Shown piece after piece: positions 57,562-64,000 of a stretch of 64,000 nt of DNA. The stretch covers positions 83,896-147,895 of the forward strand of contig JAKIHM010000003.1 of NCBI GenBank assembly GCA_021608145.1, in the 5' to 3' direction. The notes beneath the pieces were generated by a model. That model ran no database searches, was not told the DNA's origin, and saw only the letters and a program-made list of their open reading frames with translations. The stretch comes from Thermovorax subterraneus. Lineage in GTDB: Bacteria; Bacillota; Thermosediminibacteria; Thermosediminibacterales; Thermosediminibacteraceae. Position numbers and translations under genes: made by a program. Position 1 is the stretch's first letter, and each line of letters opens with the position of its first letter.

Positions 57562-59880
57562 CTATCCAGTATGCGTATACCGCCATATAGTCCCCACAAG
57601 CACTGTCATATCATCTTTTATCGTCCTGTTGTTCTCCTTCACTTTTTGAAGAACCATGTTCGCCAATTCCTGAGGATTAGTGGTACACGCCGTTTCAAGG
57701 AATTTTGCCATGGCAGACTCTTTATCTTCTTCATTGGAAAAAGAGTCCAAAGCACCATCGCTGAGTAAGACAATGATGTCGCCGGCCTTGAGATTTTTTT
57801 TGACACTGCTGACCTCTATGTTGTCTACAATTCCGACAGGAAGCGCTCCTCCTTTCACAACTTCTACTTTTTTGCCTCTTTTTATAAAACTGCTCACCGC
57901 TCCAGCTTTTAAAAATTCCGCCTTGCCCGAGTAGGTATCTATCAAAACCACGTCCAACGTGGAAAAACTGTCTTCCTCTCTCACCAGTTGCATTGCAGAA
58001 TTTAGAATATCAATGGAATTTTTACTGTCATAGCCCGCTTCTAGCAGTTCTTCCAGCAACGAAAGCGTCCTTTCACTTTCTTTTCTCGCCGTTTCTCCCA
58101 CTCCCATACCGTCGCTGATGGCCAGCATAAAGTCTCCGCTTTCCAGTTGTGCAAAAGAGAAGCTGTCTCCTGAAACTTCGGCTCCCTGCTCCGGGATACT
58201 TACAACCCCCACGCTCACCCGGTAGTTGCCTTTCGGAATTACTTTTAACCTGCATCTTGCGCTTCCGCTCCGCAGAGGACATCCCACCACTTTAATTACA
58301 ACTTCAGTTCCCACAGCTTCCTTTATACATTCTGGGATTTCTCTCTCACAGAGGTTACCTTTTATGCACGGACTTTTGACGATATTCACCTGAAGCTTGT
58401 CCGCATTTTTAATCGCGTAAACGTGGTCGACCTTTGCGCCAAACTCCGATAGCTTGCTTTTTATTCTTTCTTCCACACCAAACAAAGCGCCCTCAGGAAA
58501 CGCACCGTCCGCCAGCGTCCTTATAATTCTCGCAGTGCCTTTGAAATTATTGACCATGACATCTCTTTGCTTTTTGATTATACCCTCTATTCTTACCTCA
58601 AACTCTTTTGCATTATTCATGTACCTCGATATGCCTTTAATTTCTTCAATCCTTTCGCATCGGCATTTGAAAAAACCTAATGCCGAACTTTTGTATAAAC
58701 CCTTCTCGCACTTTAAAATTTCGTATAATGCCCTGACTGTAGCCTTGAAGTCCTTCTCCCAACATGTCCTGTGCGTGCTGCAACCCTCACAGATTTCGCT
58801 TTTCACTTTCTGGTAAAACTTTTCGAAAAAACCCTGTTCTTTATTATTCCCTGGCGGCAATATTAGAGCTCTAGAAAGGTCGTCGAAAAGTCTTGCAACT
58901 TCATAAAGCCTGTCCTTAAAGATTTCCCTCTTTATCGCCAGTTCATCTTCGGTTTCTTTCACATCAACATACTTAGCTATATTCTCCAGCAGTTTTACCG
59001 GCAATAGCAAAAATATACAAAGGCCAAAAATCAATGAAGGCAGTCTTATGGCAGCTTCTCCCACAAATCCTGCATACAGGTTCAAGAAGATATATCCTAG
59101 GGCAAACCCGCCGGCAACCCCGTACTTACCCAGGTTGCAAAAAGCTCCGCCGACCATGCCGGAAAAAGCTAAAGCCCCCGCCGACCATGCAGCAGCCGAT
59201 GATGGATTCCCCATAATCCCCAGCATAGCTCCTGCGACAGCACCGGCTCCCGGCCCGCCAGCCGCAGAGGAAACCAGGGCCACTACTGCACTCAATGCCT
59301 CTTTTAAGTTGATATTGAAGAATTCCCAGAAACTCATTACCCTTAATACGCCGCCAGCCATCAAAATAAGGCACAGACTTTTTTCTATTTTTGTCGAACT
59401 GCTTTTGAAAAGGCCCGGCAAACCGTAAGGAATAACGTAGACAAAGATAAAAGAAAGTCCGGATTCCATTAAAATTAAGAGATAATCATACAAACTCGCG
59501 CTTTTCATCTTAGACATCAAAAGACCCGACGCTGCCGATGAAAAGAAGATACATACTCCGACAAGCAAATCCTTGTTTATAACCTTATTTCGCAGCAAAT
59601 GGTATAGGATTGCAAAAACCGTCATCGCCACCGCATATTTCACGGCCATCAATCCCCCGGCTGCCGTAAACGTCCCTAAAAGAGATGTAATTCCCACCGT
59701 CAAGAATCTTCCTCGGAAGTACGCAGCCGCGGCAGTAATTGAAATGCCCAAGGGATATATCTCCATTATTGGAGCCCTTCCCATGAAGAAAGCCGCAACA
59801 TGTAGTAATAGTGAATCAACTGAGAACAACATCTGCGGCATTGCAAAATACGGTTTGTGAATTTTAGTCTTATTTATCAA
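57562..59880 (-). CDS. spoIIE: SpoIIE: stage II sporulation PP2C phosphatase
   Basis: About 772 residues. Roughly ten membrane helices fill residues 20-310; a regulatory region follows; the C-terminal 220 residues are a PP2C domain with MLAISDGMGVGETARKESE and VLLSDGALDSF metal-binding aspartates. SpoIIE dephosphorylates SpoIIAA to switch on sigma-F in the forespore and helps site the polar septum. The TTG start has AGGTGG 5 nt upstream; a GTG three codons earlier is the alternative. Confidence 0.95.
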   Translation of the reverse strand: MINKTKIHKPYFAMPQMLFSVDSLLLHVAAFFMGRAPIMEIYPLGISITAAAAYFRGRFLTVGITSLLGTFTAAGGLMAVKYAVAMTVFAILYHLLRNKVINKDLLVGVCIFFSSAASGLLMSKMKSASLYDYLLILMESGLSFIFVYVIPYGLPGLFKSSSTKIEKSLCLILMAGGVLRVMSFWEFFNINLKEALSAVVALVSSAAGGPGAGAVAGAMLGIMGNPSSAAAWSAGALAFSGMVGGAFCNLGKYGVAGGFALGYIFLNLYAGFVGEAAIRLPSLIFGLCIFLLLPVKLLENIAKYVDVKETEDELAIKREIFKDRLYEVARLFDDLSRALILPPGNNKEQGFFEKFYQKVKSEICEGCSTHRTCWEKDFKATVRALYEILKCEKGLYKSSALGFFKCRCERIEEIKGISRYMNNAKEFEVRIEGIIKKQRDVMVNNFKGTARIIRTLADGAFPEGALFGVEERIKSKLSEFGAKVDHVYAIKNADKLQVNIVKSPCIKGNLCEREIPECIKEAVGTEVVIKVVGCPLRSGSARCRLKVIPKGNYRVSVGVVSIPEQGAEVSGDSFSFAQLESGDFMLAISDGMGVGETARKESERTLSLLEELLEAGYDSKNSIDILNSAMQLVREEDSFSTLDVVLIDTYSGKAEFLKAGAVSSFIKRGKKVEVVKGGALPVGIVDNIEVSSVKKNLKAGDIIVLLSDGALDSFSNEEDKESAMAKFLETACTTNPQELANMVLQKVKENNRTIKDDMTVLVGTIWRYTHTG

Positions 59881-59914
59881 TTCAACCACCTACCACAAAT
59901 TTTTGGTAGGCTTT

Positions 59915-59982
59915 ATTATACATCTGCTTTTTAACAAAATATGTCAATATAATGCCGCTCCTCAAAAAAATCGTTAGACAAA
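59915..59982 (-). promoter_or_regulatory. spoIIE promoter with 21-bp spacer and 0A-box-like site
   Basis: TTGACA (59942-59947) and TATAAT (59915-59920) are spaced 21 bp, the unusual spacing of Spo0A-activated sigma-A promoters such as spoIIG and spoIIE. TTTGTCTAA (59974-59982) differs by one base from the 0A-box core TTTGTCGAA, and TTTGTTAAA in the spacer is a weaker match. Confidence 0.75.
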
Positions 59983-60014
59983 AAAAAATAAAAGTCGCAA
60001 GCTGCGACTTTTTA
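59981..60014 (-). terminator. Terminator of the tRNA cluster
   Basis: The stem AAAGTCGCA/TGCGACTTT with TTTTATTTTTTTTT after it on the minus strand, 17 bp after tRNA-Glu. Confidence 0.88.
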
Positions 60015-60030
60015 TAAACAAAAATAAAAA

Positions 60031-60105
60031 TGGTGACCCTGAGGGGAGTCGAACCCCTGTTACCGCCTTGAAAGAGCGGTGTCTTAACCACTTGACCACA
60101 GGGCC
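60031..60105 (-). tRNA. tRNA-Glu (UUC)
   Basis: 75 nt with CCA encoded. The acceptor stem GGCCCTG/CAGGGTC closes; the anticodon loop CTTTCAA gives UUC; the T-loop GTTCGACTC is present. Last of three tRNAs on the minus strand. Confidence 0.95.
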
Positions 60106-60111
60106 ACATGT

Positions 60112-60188
60112 TGGTAGCGGCGCAGGGATTTGAACCCCGGACACTGCGGGTATGAACCGCATGCTCTAGCCACCTGAGCTACGCCGCC
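60112..60188 (-). tRNA. tRNA-Met (CAU), elongator
   Basis: 77 nt with CCA encoded. Acceptor GGCGGCG pairs fully, D-arm TAGCTCAGGTGGCTAGAGC, anticodon loop TTCATAC. The fully paired acceptor and lack of three G-C pairs in the anticodon stem exclude the initiator. A lysidine-modified tRNA-Ile2 is a possible alternative. Confidence 0.88.
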
Positions 60189-60202
60189 ATAATACTTCCT
60201 TT

Positions 60203-60279
60203 TGGTGGCGGGGGCTGGATTTGAACCAGCGACCTTCGGGTTATGAGCCCGACGAGCTGCCAGACTGCTCCACCCCGCG
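60203..60279 (-). tRNA. Initiator tRNA-fMet (CAU)
   Basis: 77 nt with CCA. The anticodon stem TCGGG/CCCGA has the three consecutive G-C pairs of initiators around CTCATAA. The first acceptor pair is unformed: C1 opposite C72, in place of the usual C1-A72. Otherwise it is nearly identical to the B. subtilis initiator as I recall it. Confidence 0.93.
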
Positions 60280-60345
60280 ACGTCATTTCACAACGCGATT
60301 TTTATTTTATAACAAAATCTTTTTTTCGTCAAGGGCTTGTTGCAG

Positions 60346-60375
60346 AAAGCCGCGAGCAAAAGCTCGCGGCTTTTA
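60346..60375. terminator. Terminator of the rplJ-rplL operon
   Basis: A 12-bp perfect stem AAAGCCGCGAGC/GCTCGCGGCTTT with a 4-nt loop lies 10 bp after the rplL stop. The minus-strand U tract is short (TTTCTG). Confidence 0.75.
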
Positions 60376-60385
60376 TTCAATACTT

Positions 60386-60775
60386 TTACTTTATCTCGAC
60401 AGTAGCACCAACTTCAGTGAGCTTTGCTTTTATTTGTTCTGCTTCTTCTTTGCTCACCTTTTCCTTGATAGGTTTCGGTGCGTTGTCTACCAGGTCCTTC
60501 GCCTCTTTCAGGCCAAGTCCTGTGAGTTCCCTTACGACTTTGATTACCTTGATTTTCTCAGCGCCAGCATTCGCCAAAATTACATCAAATTCTGTCTGCT
60601 CGGGAGCTGCAGCCTCAGCGGCAGCACCGGGAGCAGCGGGGCCTGCTGCAACAGCTACTGGCGCAGCAGCCGTAACTCCGAACTTCTCCTGTAAAGCCTT
60701 TACCAATTCCGAAAGCTCAAGAACCGTCATATTTTCTATAGCAGCAATGATTTCGTCCTTTGTCATTTTTTCCAT
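60386..60775 (-). CDS. rplL: Ribosomal protein L7/L12
   Basis: A 129-residue stalk protein: N-terminal dimerisation domain ([28 protein letters not shown]), Ala/Pro-rich hinge, and C-terminal domain ([45 protein letters not shown]). It binds elongation factors on the ribosome. Confidence 0.98.
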   Translation of the reverse strand: MEKMTKDEIIAAIENMTVLELSELVKALQEKFGVTAAAPVAVAAGPAAPGAAAEAAAPEQTEFDVILANAGAEKIKVIKVVRELTGLGLKEAKDLVDNAPKPIKEKVSKEEAEQIKAKLTEVGATVEIK

Positions 60776-60796
60776 CCTCCCTAATTTTTTATCATT

Positions 60797-60834
60797 TTTG
60801 TTTTTAATTTACCCGTTTGTTTTTAATTTACCCG
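60797..60834. repeat. Two perfect tandem copies of a 19-bp unit between rplJ and rplL
   Basis: TTTGTTTTTAATTTACCCG occurs at 60797-60815 and again at 60816-60834 with no mismatch. It lies 20 bp upstream of the rplL start, outside coding sequence. Confidence 0.9.
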
Positions 60835-60876
60835 GCGGCTATGCCGCCATAAGAACCCTTTTCAAAACCTTTAAAG

Positions 60877-61395
60877 TCAGGATGCCTTCTTTTCCTGAAT
60901 GGCCTGGAGAGTATAAACCAGGTCGCGAATTGGGCCTTGGAGCACCCAAACAATCCCGAAAAGCGGCGATTGGATTGCCCCCACGGCCTTGGCAATGAGC
61001 TCTTCCTTTTTGGGGAGCTTCGCCAGTTGTTCCACCGCGGCCTTGTCCGTCACCCGGCCTTCTACAATGCCGCCTTTTATTTCCAGGTTTTTATGGTCCT
61101 TTGCAAAATCCATCAGAATTTTTGCCGGGGTTACTGGGTCATCGTAGCCGAAGGCGATTGCCGTTGGCCCCTCCAGGTATTCATCCAAATTAAATTCCAA
61201 ATCCTTAACCGCTATCCTCGTGAGGGTATTCTTGACTACCTTGTATTCTATACCCTGCTCCCTCAACTTCCTGCGCAGCTCGGTCATCTCGGCCACATTG
61301 AGCCCTTTGTAATCGGTCAATATAGCCGCTCTCGCCCTGCTAAACTTGTCTTTGAGCTCCGCGACCAGCTTCTTTTTTTCCTCTCTCGCTCCCAC
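60877..61395 (-). CDS. rplJ: Ribosomal protein L10
   Basis: A 172-residue protein, GAREEKKKLVAELKDKFSRARAAILTDYKGLNVAEMTELRRKLRE onward, with the C-terminal helix that carries L7/L12 dimers. The start is a GTG with GGAGGTG before it. An L10-leader RNA precedes it. Confidence 0.97.
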   Translation of the reverse strand: MGAREEKKKLVAELKDKFSRARAAILTDYKGLNVAEMTELRRKLREQGIEYKVVKNTLTRIAVKDLEFNLDEYLEGPTAIAFGYDDPVTPAKILMDFAKDHKNLEIKGGIVEGRVTDKAAVEQLAKLPKKEELIAKAVGAIQSPLFGIVWVLQGPIRDLVYTLQAIQEKKAS

Positions 61396-61427
61396 CTTCT
61401 CACCTCCTTCAGGAAAGCTATTAAACA

Positions 61428-61560
61428 ATAAGGCCTTTCTGCAGAGGTACAGAAAGGCCTTGTATTCACCCTAATAAAATACTTTGCCTTCGCCTCGGTA
61501 GGATATTAAGCCTTTCGGCACCTACTTTCTGCAGCGAACAGAAAACTCTATTAAATTCAA
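61428..61560 (-). promoter_or_regulatory. Ribosomal protein L10 leader
   Basis: Between rplA and rplJ the RNA contains GTAGGTGCCGAAAGGC, CCTACCGAGGCGAAGGC (the kink-turn-like L10 binding region), and a long hairpin AAGGCCTTTCTG/CAGAAAGGCCTT. This matches the autoregulatory leader bound by the L10-(L12)4 complex in Firmicutes. Confidence 0.9.
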
Positions 61561-61567
61561 AAGGGCT

Positions 61568-62269
61568 TTACTTCTTTTCAATCACCTTTGCTGGATTTAT
61601 TTTAATTCCGGGCCCCATGGTGCTCGATACCGTTATGCTCTTCAGATAAGTGCCTTTTGCCGCTGCGGGTTTTGCTTTAATTATCGATTCTATAAGGGCC
61701 ACGAAATTGTCCATCAATTTGTCAGGACCGAAAGATTTCTTGCCGATAGGCGCGTGAACTATTCCCGTCTTATCCACACGGTATTCAATCTTTCCTGCTT
61801 TGATTTCCTTAACGGTCTTACCTACATCGAAGGTAACTGTACCCGCTTTGGGGTTGGGCATAAGACCCCGCGGCCCCAAAATACGGCCTACTTTACCTAC
61901 CGCACCCATCATGTCGGGAGTCGCCACGGCTACATCGAAATCCAAAAATCCCCCTTCAATTTTGGCAATCAAGTCTTCCGCGCCTACGTAATCGGCTCCT
62001 GCCTGCTCAGCTTCTGTAGCTTTATCGCCTTTTGCAAACACCAGCACTTTAGGCGTTTTACCCGTGCCGTGGGGGAGCACCACGGTCCCTCTCACCTGCT
62101 GGTCGGCGTGGCGCGGATCGACTCCAAGCCTTACCGCCACTTCGATAGTCTCATCGAATTTTTTGTTAGCGGTCTGCAGGGCAAGCTCTATTGCTTCCCT
62201 TGGCTCGTATAATTTAGTCCTATCCACCAGTTTTAACGCTTCAAGATAGCTTTTGCTTCTTTTTGGCAT
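61568..62269 (-). CDS. rplA: Ribosomal protein L1
   Basis: A 233-residue protein with [23 protein letters not shown] and [18 protein letters not shown], the L1 signatures. ATG after AAGGAGGG; a longer frame would start in the rplK-rplA spacer without a ribosome site. Confidence 0.98.
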   Translation of the reverse strand: MPKRSKSYLEALKLVDRTKLYEPREAIELALQTANKKFDETIEVAVRLGVDPRHADQQVRGTVVLPHGTGKTPKVLVFAKGDKATEAEQAGADYVGAEDLIAKIEGGFLDFDVAVATPDMMGAVGKVGRILGPRGLMPNPKAGTVTFDVGKTVKEIKAGKIEYRVDKTGIVHAPIGKKSFGPDKLMDNFVALIESIIKAKPAAAKGTYLKSITVSSTMGPGIKINPAKVIEKK

Positions 62270-62338
62270 TCTTAACCCTCCTTGTGGTACTACCGGAAAT
62301 ATTCCTCCCACTTTATTTCCGAAATTTATTTTTTTACA

Positions 62339-62764
62339 TTAATCAACCACGGTTATGCCCATGCTGCGGGCCGTTCCTTCTATCATACGCATTGCCGCCT
62401 CTAAACTCGCGGCGTTGAGGTCCTTCATTTTCAGTTCTGCGATTTCCCTGATATCCTTCCTCGTAACTTTACCGACTTTGTTCTTATTGGGCTCACCGGA
62501 ACCCTTCTCTATGCCGGCGGCTTTCTTAAGCAACACCGAAGCCGGTGGCGTCTTCAGGACAAAAGTGTAGGACCTGTCCTGGTATACGGTAAGCTCCACT
62601 GGAATTATTAGCCCCACCTGGGATGCCGTTTTTTCATTGAATTCCTTACAGAAATTCATTATATTGATACCCGTAGGACCCAGTGCAGGACCTACCGGTG
62701 GAGCAGGCGTAGCTTTTCCAGCAGGAATCTGAAGTTTTACTACTGCCACTACTTTTTTGGCCAT
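62339..62764 (-). CDS. rplK: Ribosomal protein L11
   Basis: A 141-residue protein with the N-terminal [33 protein letters not shown] motif (thiostrepton-site proline helix) and the C-terminal rRNA-binding domain. Follows nusG, precedes rplA. Confidence 0.98.
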   Translation of the reverse strand: MAKKVVAVVKLQIPAGKATPAPPVGPALGPTGINIMNFCKEFNEKTASQVGLIIPVELTVYQDRSYTFVLKTPPASVLLKKAAGIEKGSGEPNKNKVGKVTRKDIREIAELKMKDLNAASLEAAMRMIEGTARSMGITVVD

Positions 62765-62784
62765 GCCAGCACCTCCTTGCTATA

Positions 62785-63309
62785 CTATAATTTTTCAATC
62801 TGATTGTAATCTAATTCAATCGGCGTTTCTCTCCCAAACATTGAAATTAGAACTTTTACTTTCTGTTTTTCGTGGTTGATCTCTACAACTTTGCCGATGA
62901 AATTCTCGAAAGGTCCCGAAATAACTTTAACGTTTTGATTTATATCAAGTTCAATCTTGGGCTTCGGCTCTTCAATGCCCATCTTTTTTAATATGGCTTT
63001 GACCTCCGATTCCTGCAGCGGAATGGGTTTGTTGCCAGTTCCTACAAATCCTGTAACACCCGGTGTATTCCTCACCACATGCCACGAATCATCCGTTACT
63101 ATCATTTCTACCAGAACATATCCCGGAAATATCTTTCGCTGCGTCACCTTTTTCTTCCCATTTTTTATTTCTACTTCTTCCTCCACGGGAACCAAAACCC
63201 GGAATATCTTGTCCTGCATCCCCATGGATTCAACTCTTTTTTCTAGGTTTGCCTTTACCTTGTTTTCGTAACCCGAATAGGTATGGATCACGTACCAATT
63301 TTTTGTCAT
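62785..63309 (-). CDS. nusG: Transcription factor NusG
   Basis: A 174-residue protein: NGN domain (KNWYVIHTYSGYENKVKANLEKRV, KIFPGYVLVEMIVTDDSWHVVRNTPGVTGFVG) and KOW domain (KVISGPFENFIGKVVEINHEKQKVKVLISMFGRETPIELD). The ATG follows GGGAGGGC only after a GGGG-TCAA-CCCC hairpin; a TTG three codons earlier is the alternative start. Confidence 0.97.
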   Translation of the reverse strand: MTKNWYVIHTYSGYENKVKANLEKRVESMGMQDKIFRVLVPVEEEVEIKNGKKKVTQRKIFPGYVLVEMIVTDDSWHVVRNTPGVTGFVGTGNKPIPLQESEVKAILKKMGIEEPKPKIELDINQNVKVISGPFENFIGKVVEINHEKQKVKVLISMFGRETPIELDYNQIEKL

Positions 63310-63339
63310 ATCGCGCAAGGGGCTTGACCCCGCCCTCCC

Positions 63340-63546
63340 TTACCGGAGAATGAGCTTTAAAATATTCAACAATACGCTGTCCACTATCCATATAAAACCG
63401 CTTACCAATGCTACAGATACGATAACGACTATAGTAGAAGATACCAACTCATCTTTAGTGGGCCAGGTTACCTTTTTTAGCTCTGACCTTACTTCTTTTA
63501 TAAATTTATTGCTTCTTTTCAAAAAACCTTCGCCGCCGGCTGCCAT
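63340..63546 (-). CDS. secE: Preprotein translocase subunit SecE
   Basis: A 68-residue protein with the cytosolic motif FIKEVRSELKKVTWPTKDELVSSTIVVIVSV leading into one membrane helix. Part of the SecYEG channel; in the standard rpmG-secE-nusG order. Confidence 0.96.
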   Translation of the reverse strand: MAAGGEGFLKRSNKFIKEVRSELKKVTWPTKDELVSSTIVVIVSVALVSGFIWIVDSVLLNILKLILR

Positions 63547-63576
63547 TAAATATTATCCCCCTCAAAAGGAACAATT

Positions 63577-63726
63577 TTATTTTGTCTCTCTGTGCAGAGT
63601 ATGACGCCCGCAGTACTTGCAGAACTTTCGAAGTTCTAACCTGTCAGGGTCGTTTTTCTTGTTCTTCTCCGTATGGTAATTTCTGTGCTTGCATTCCGTG
63701 CACTCCAGCACTATGTTAACCCTCAT
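63577..63726 (-). CDS. rpmG: Ribosomal protein L33 (zinc type)
   Basis: A 49-residue protein [20 protein letters not shown]... with two CxxC pairs (CTEC, CKYC). ATG behind GTAGGAGGTGTCC. Lies between tuf and secE as usual. Confidence 0.97.
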   Translation of the reverse strand: MRVNIVLECTECKHRNYHTEKNKKNDPDRLELRKFCKYCGRHTLHRETK

Positions 63727-63820
63727 CAGGACACCTCCTACACCTTTAGTTCGGTACAGTCTGCCATACACGTAGTCACTTAATTCAATTTATCATAATT
63801 CGTTTTTATTGTCAATAAAA

Positions 63821-63857
63821 AGCCAAAAATAAAGGGGAATCTCTCGATTCCCCTTCC
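63821..63857 (-). terminator. Terminator of tuf
   Basis: The stem GGGGAATC/GATTCCCC with a 4-nt loop, followed by TTTATTTTTGGC on the minus strand. Confidence 0.88.
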
Positions 63858-63872
63858 TATCTTCGCTTTTAA

Positions 63873-64000
63873 TTATTCTATTATCTCGGTCACCACACCG
63901 GCCCCTACTGTCTTGCCACCCTCGCGGATAGCAAAACGAAGGCCTTCTTCCATCGCTATCGGCGCTATCAGCTCTATCTCCATCACAATGTTGTCCCCGG
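63873..64000 (-). CDS. tuf: Elongation factor Tu, C-terminal end (partial)
   Basis: Only the last 42 codons are inside the window; the gene runs off the right edge. The visible residues [41 protein letters not shown] are the EF-Tu domain III terminus. It precedes rpmG-secE-nusG as in most Firmicutes. Confidence 0.97.
   Translation of the reverse strand, partial: GDNIVMEIELIAPIAMEEGLRFAIREGGKTVGAGVVTEIIE

Overview
This window reads as a stretch of chromosome from a thermophilic, endospore-forming, anaerobic Firmicute of the Thermoanaerobacterales/Thermosediminibacterales type (Thermosediminibacter/Tepidanaerobacter-like; the genus is my inference). The evidence is sporulation genes (spoIIE, spoIIID, spoIID, a spoIIQ-type M23 gene), sigma-I with its RsgI anti-sigma factor, a V/A-type ATPase, a PyrR-type leader, an L10 leader, and gene order that closely follows Bacillus/Clostridium backbone blocks. 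Almost all genes are on the minus strand.

Layout. (1) 1-4.5 kb: a cyclic-2,3-diphosphoglycerate-synthetase-like GTPase, an exported Spy-like protein, and a cobalamin riboswitch driving an alpha-ribazole salvage pair (cblT, cblS); facing it is a lipoprotein gene broken at an A10 tract. (2) 4.5-12.4 kb, read right to left: ywmB-like, murA, spoIID, spoIIQ-type, spoIIID, mbl, flhO, flhP, rod-binding protein, fabZ, the same order as in B. subtilis. (3) 12.5-21.4 kb: a nine-subunit V-type ATPase operon headed by a small AtpI-like gene; it sits where relatives carry the F1Fo operon, and its K subunit keeps the sodium ligands. (4) 21.5-25.2 kb: rsgI-sigI, a membrane-anchored polysaccharide deacetylase with a PlsY-like N-terminus, and a frameshifted acetyltransferase. 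(5) 25.2-38.5 kb: uracil permease under a PyrR leader, an orphan DNA methyltransferase, wecB, wecA/tagO, comEB, upp, glyA (frameshifted in this sequence), rpiB, a low-MW phosphatase, tsaC, split chromate transporters, prmC, prfA, a DUF1385 gene and rpmE. (6) 38.5-45.2 kb, the accessory region: CDF transporter, GNAT, an IS607-type element with intact tnpB and gutted tnpA, the AmmeMemoRadiSam genes, and two copies of one pseudoknotted RNA. (7) 45.2-47.8 kb: a three-gene operon (HTH regulator, unknown Rossmann-like protein, homologue of cyanobacterial acyl-ACP reductase). (8) 47.9-53.5 kb: an unknown HxxEH protein, dusB, coaX, a pantothenate ECF S component, a radical SAM-ArsR pair with a visible operator, and a YdcZ transporter. 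(9) 53.6-64 kb: ftsH, hpt, tilS, spoIIE, three tRNAs, rplL, rplJ, rplA, rplK, nusG, secE, rpmG and the 3' end of tuf.

Most striking: the two copies of a covarying pseudoknot RNA, one directly 3' of tnpB (probable omega/re-RNA) and one standing alone just upstream of the amr operon; the acyl-ACP-reductase-like operon; the apparent in-place exchange of F-type for V-type ATPase; and the HxxEH protein. At least three genes are split by a one-base change in a homopolymer, including the housekeeping gene glyA. Sequencing error is therefore a live explanation for all of them.
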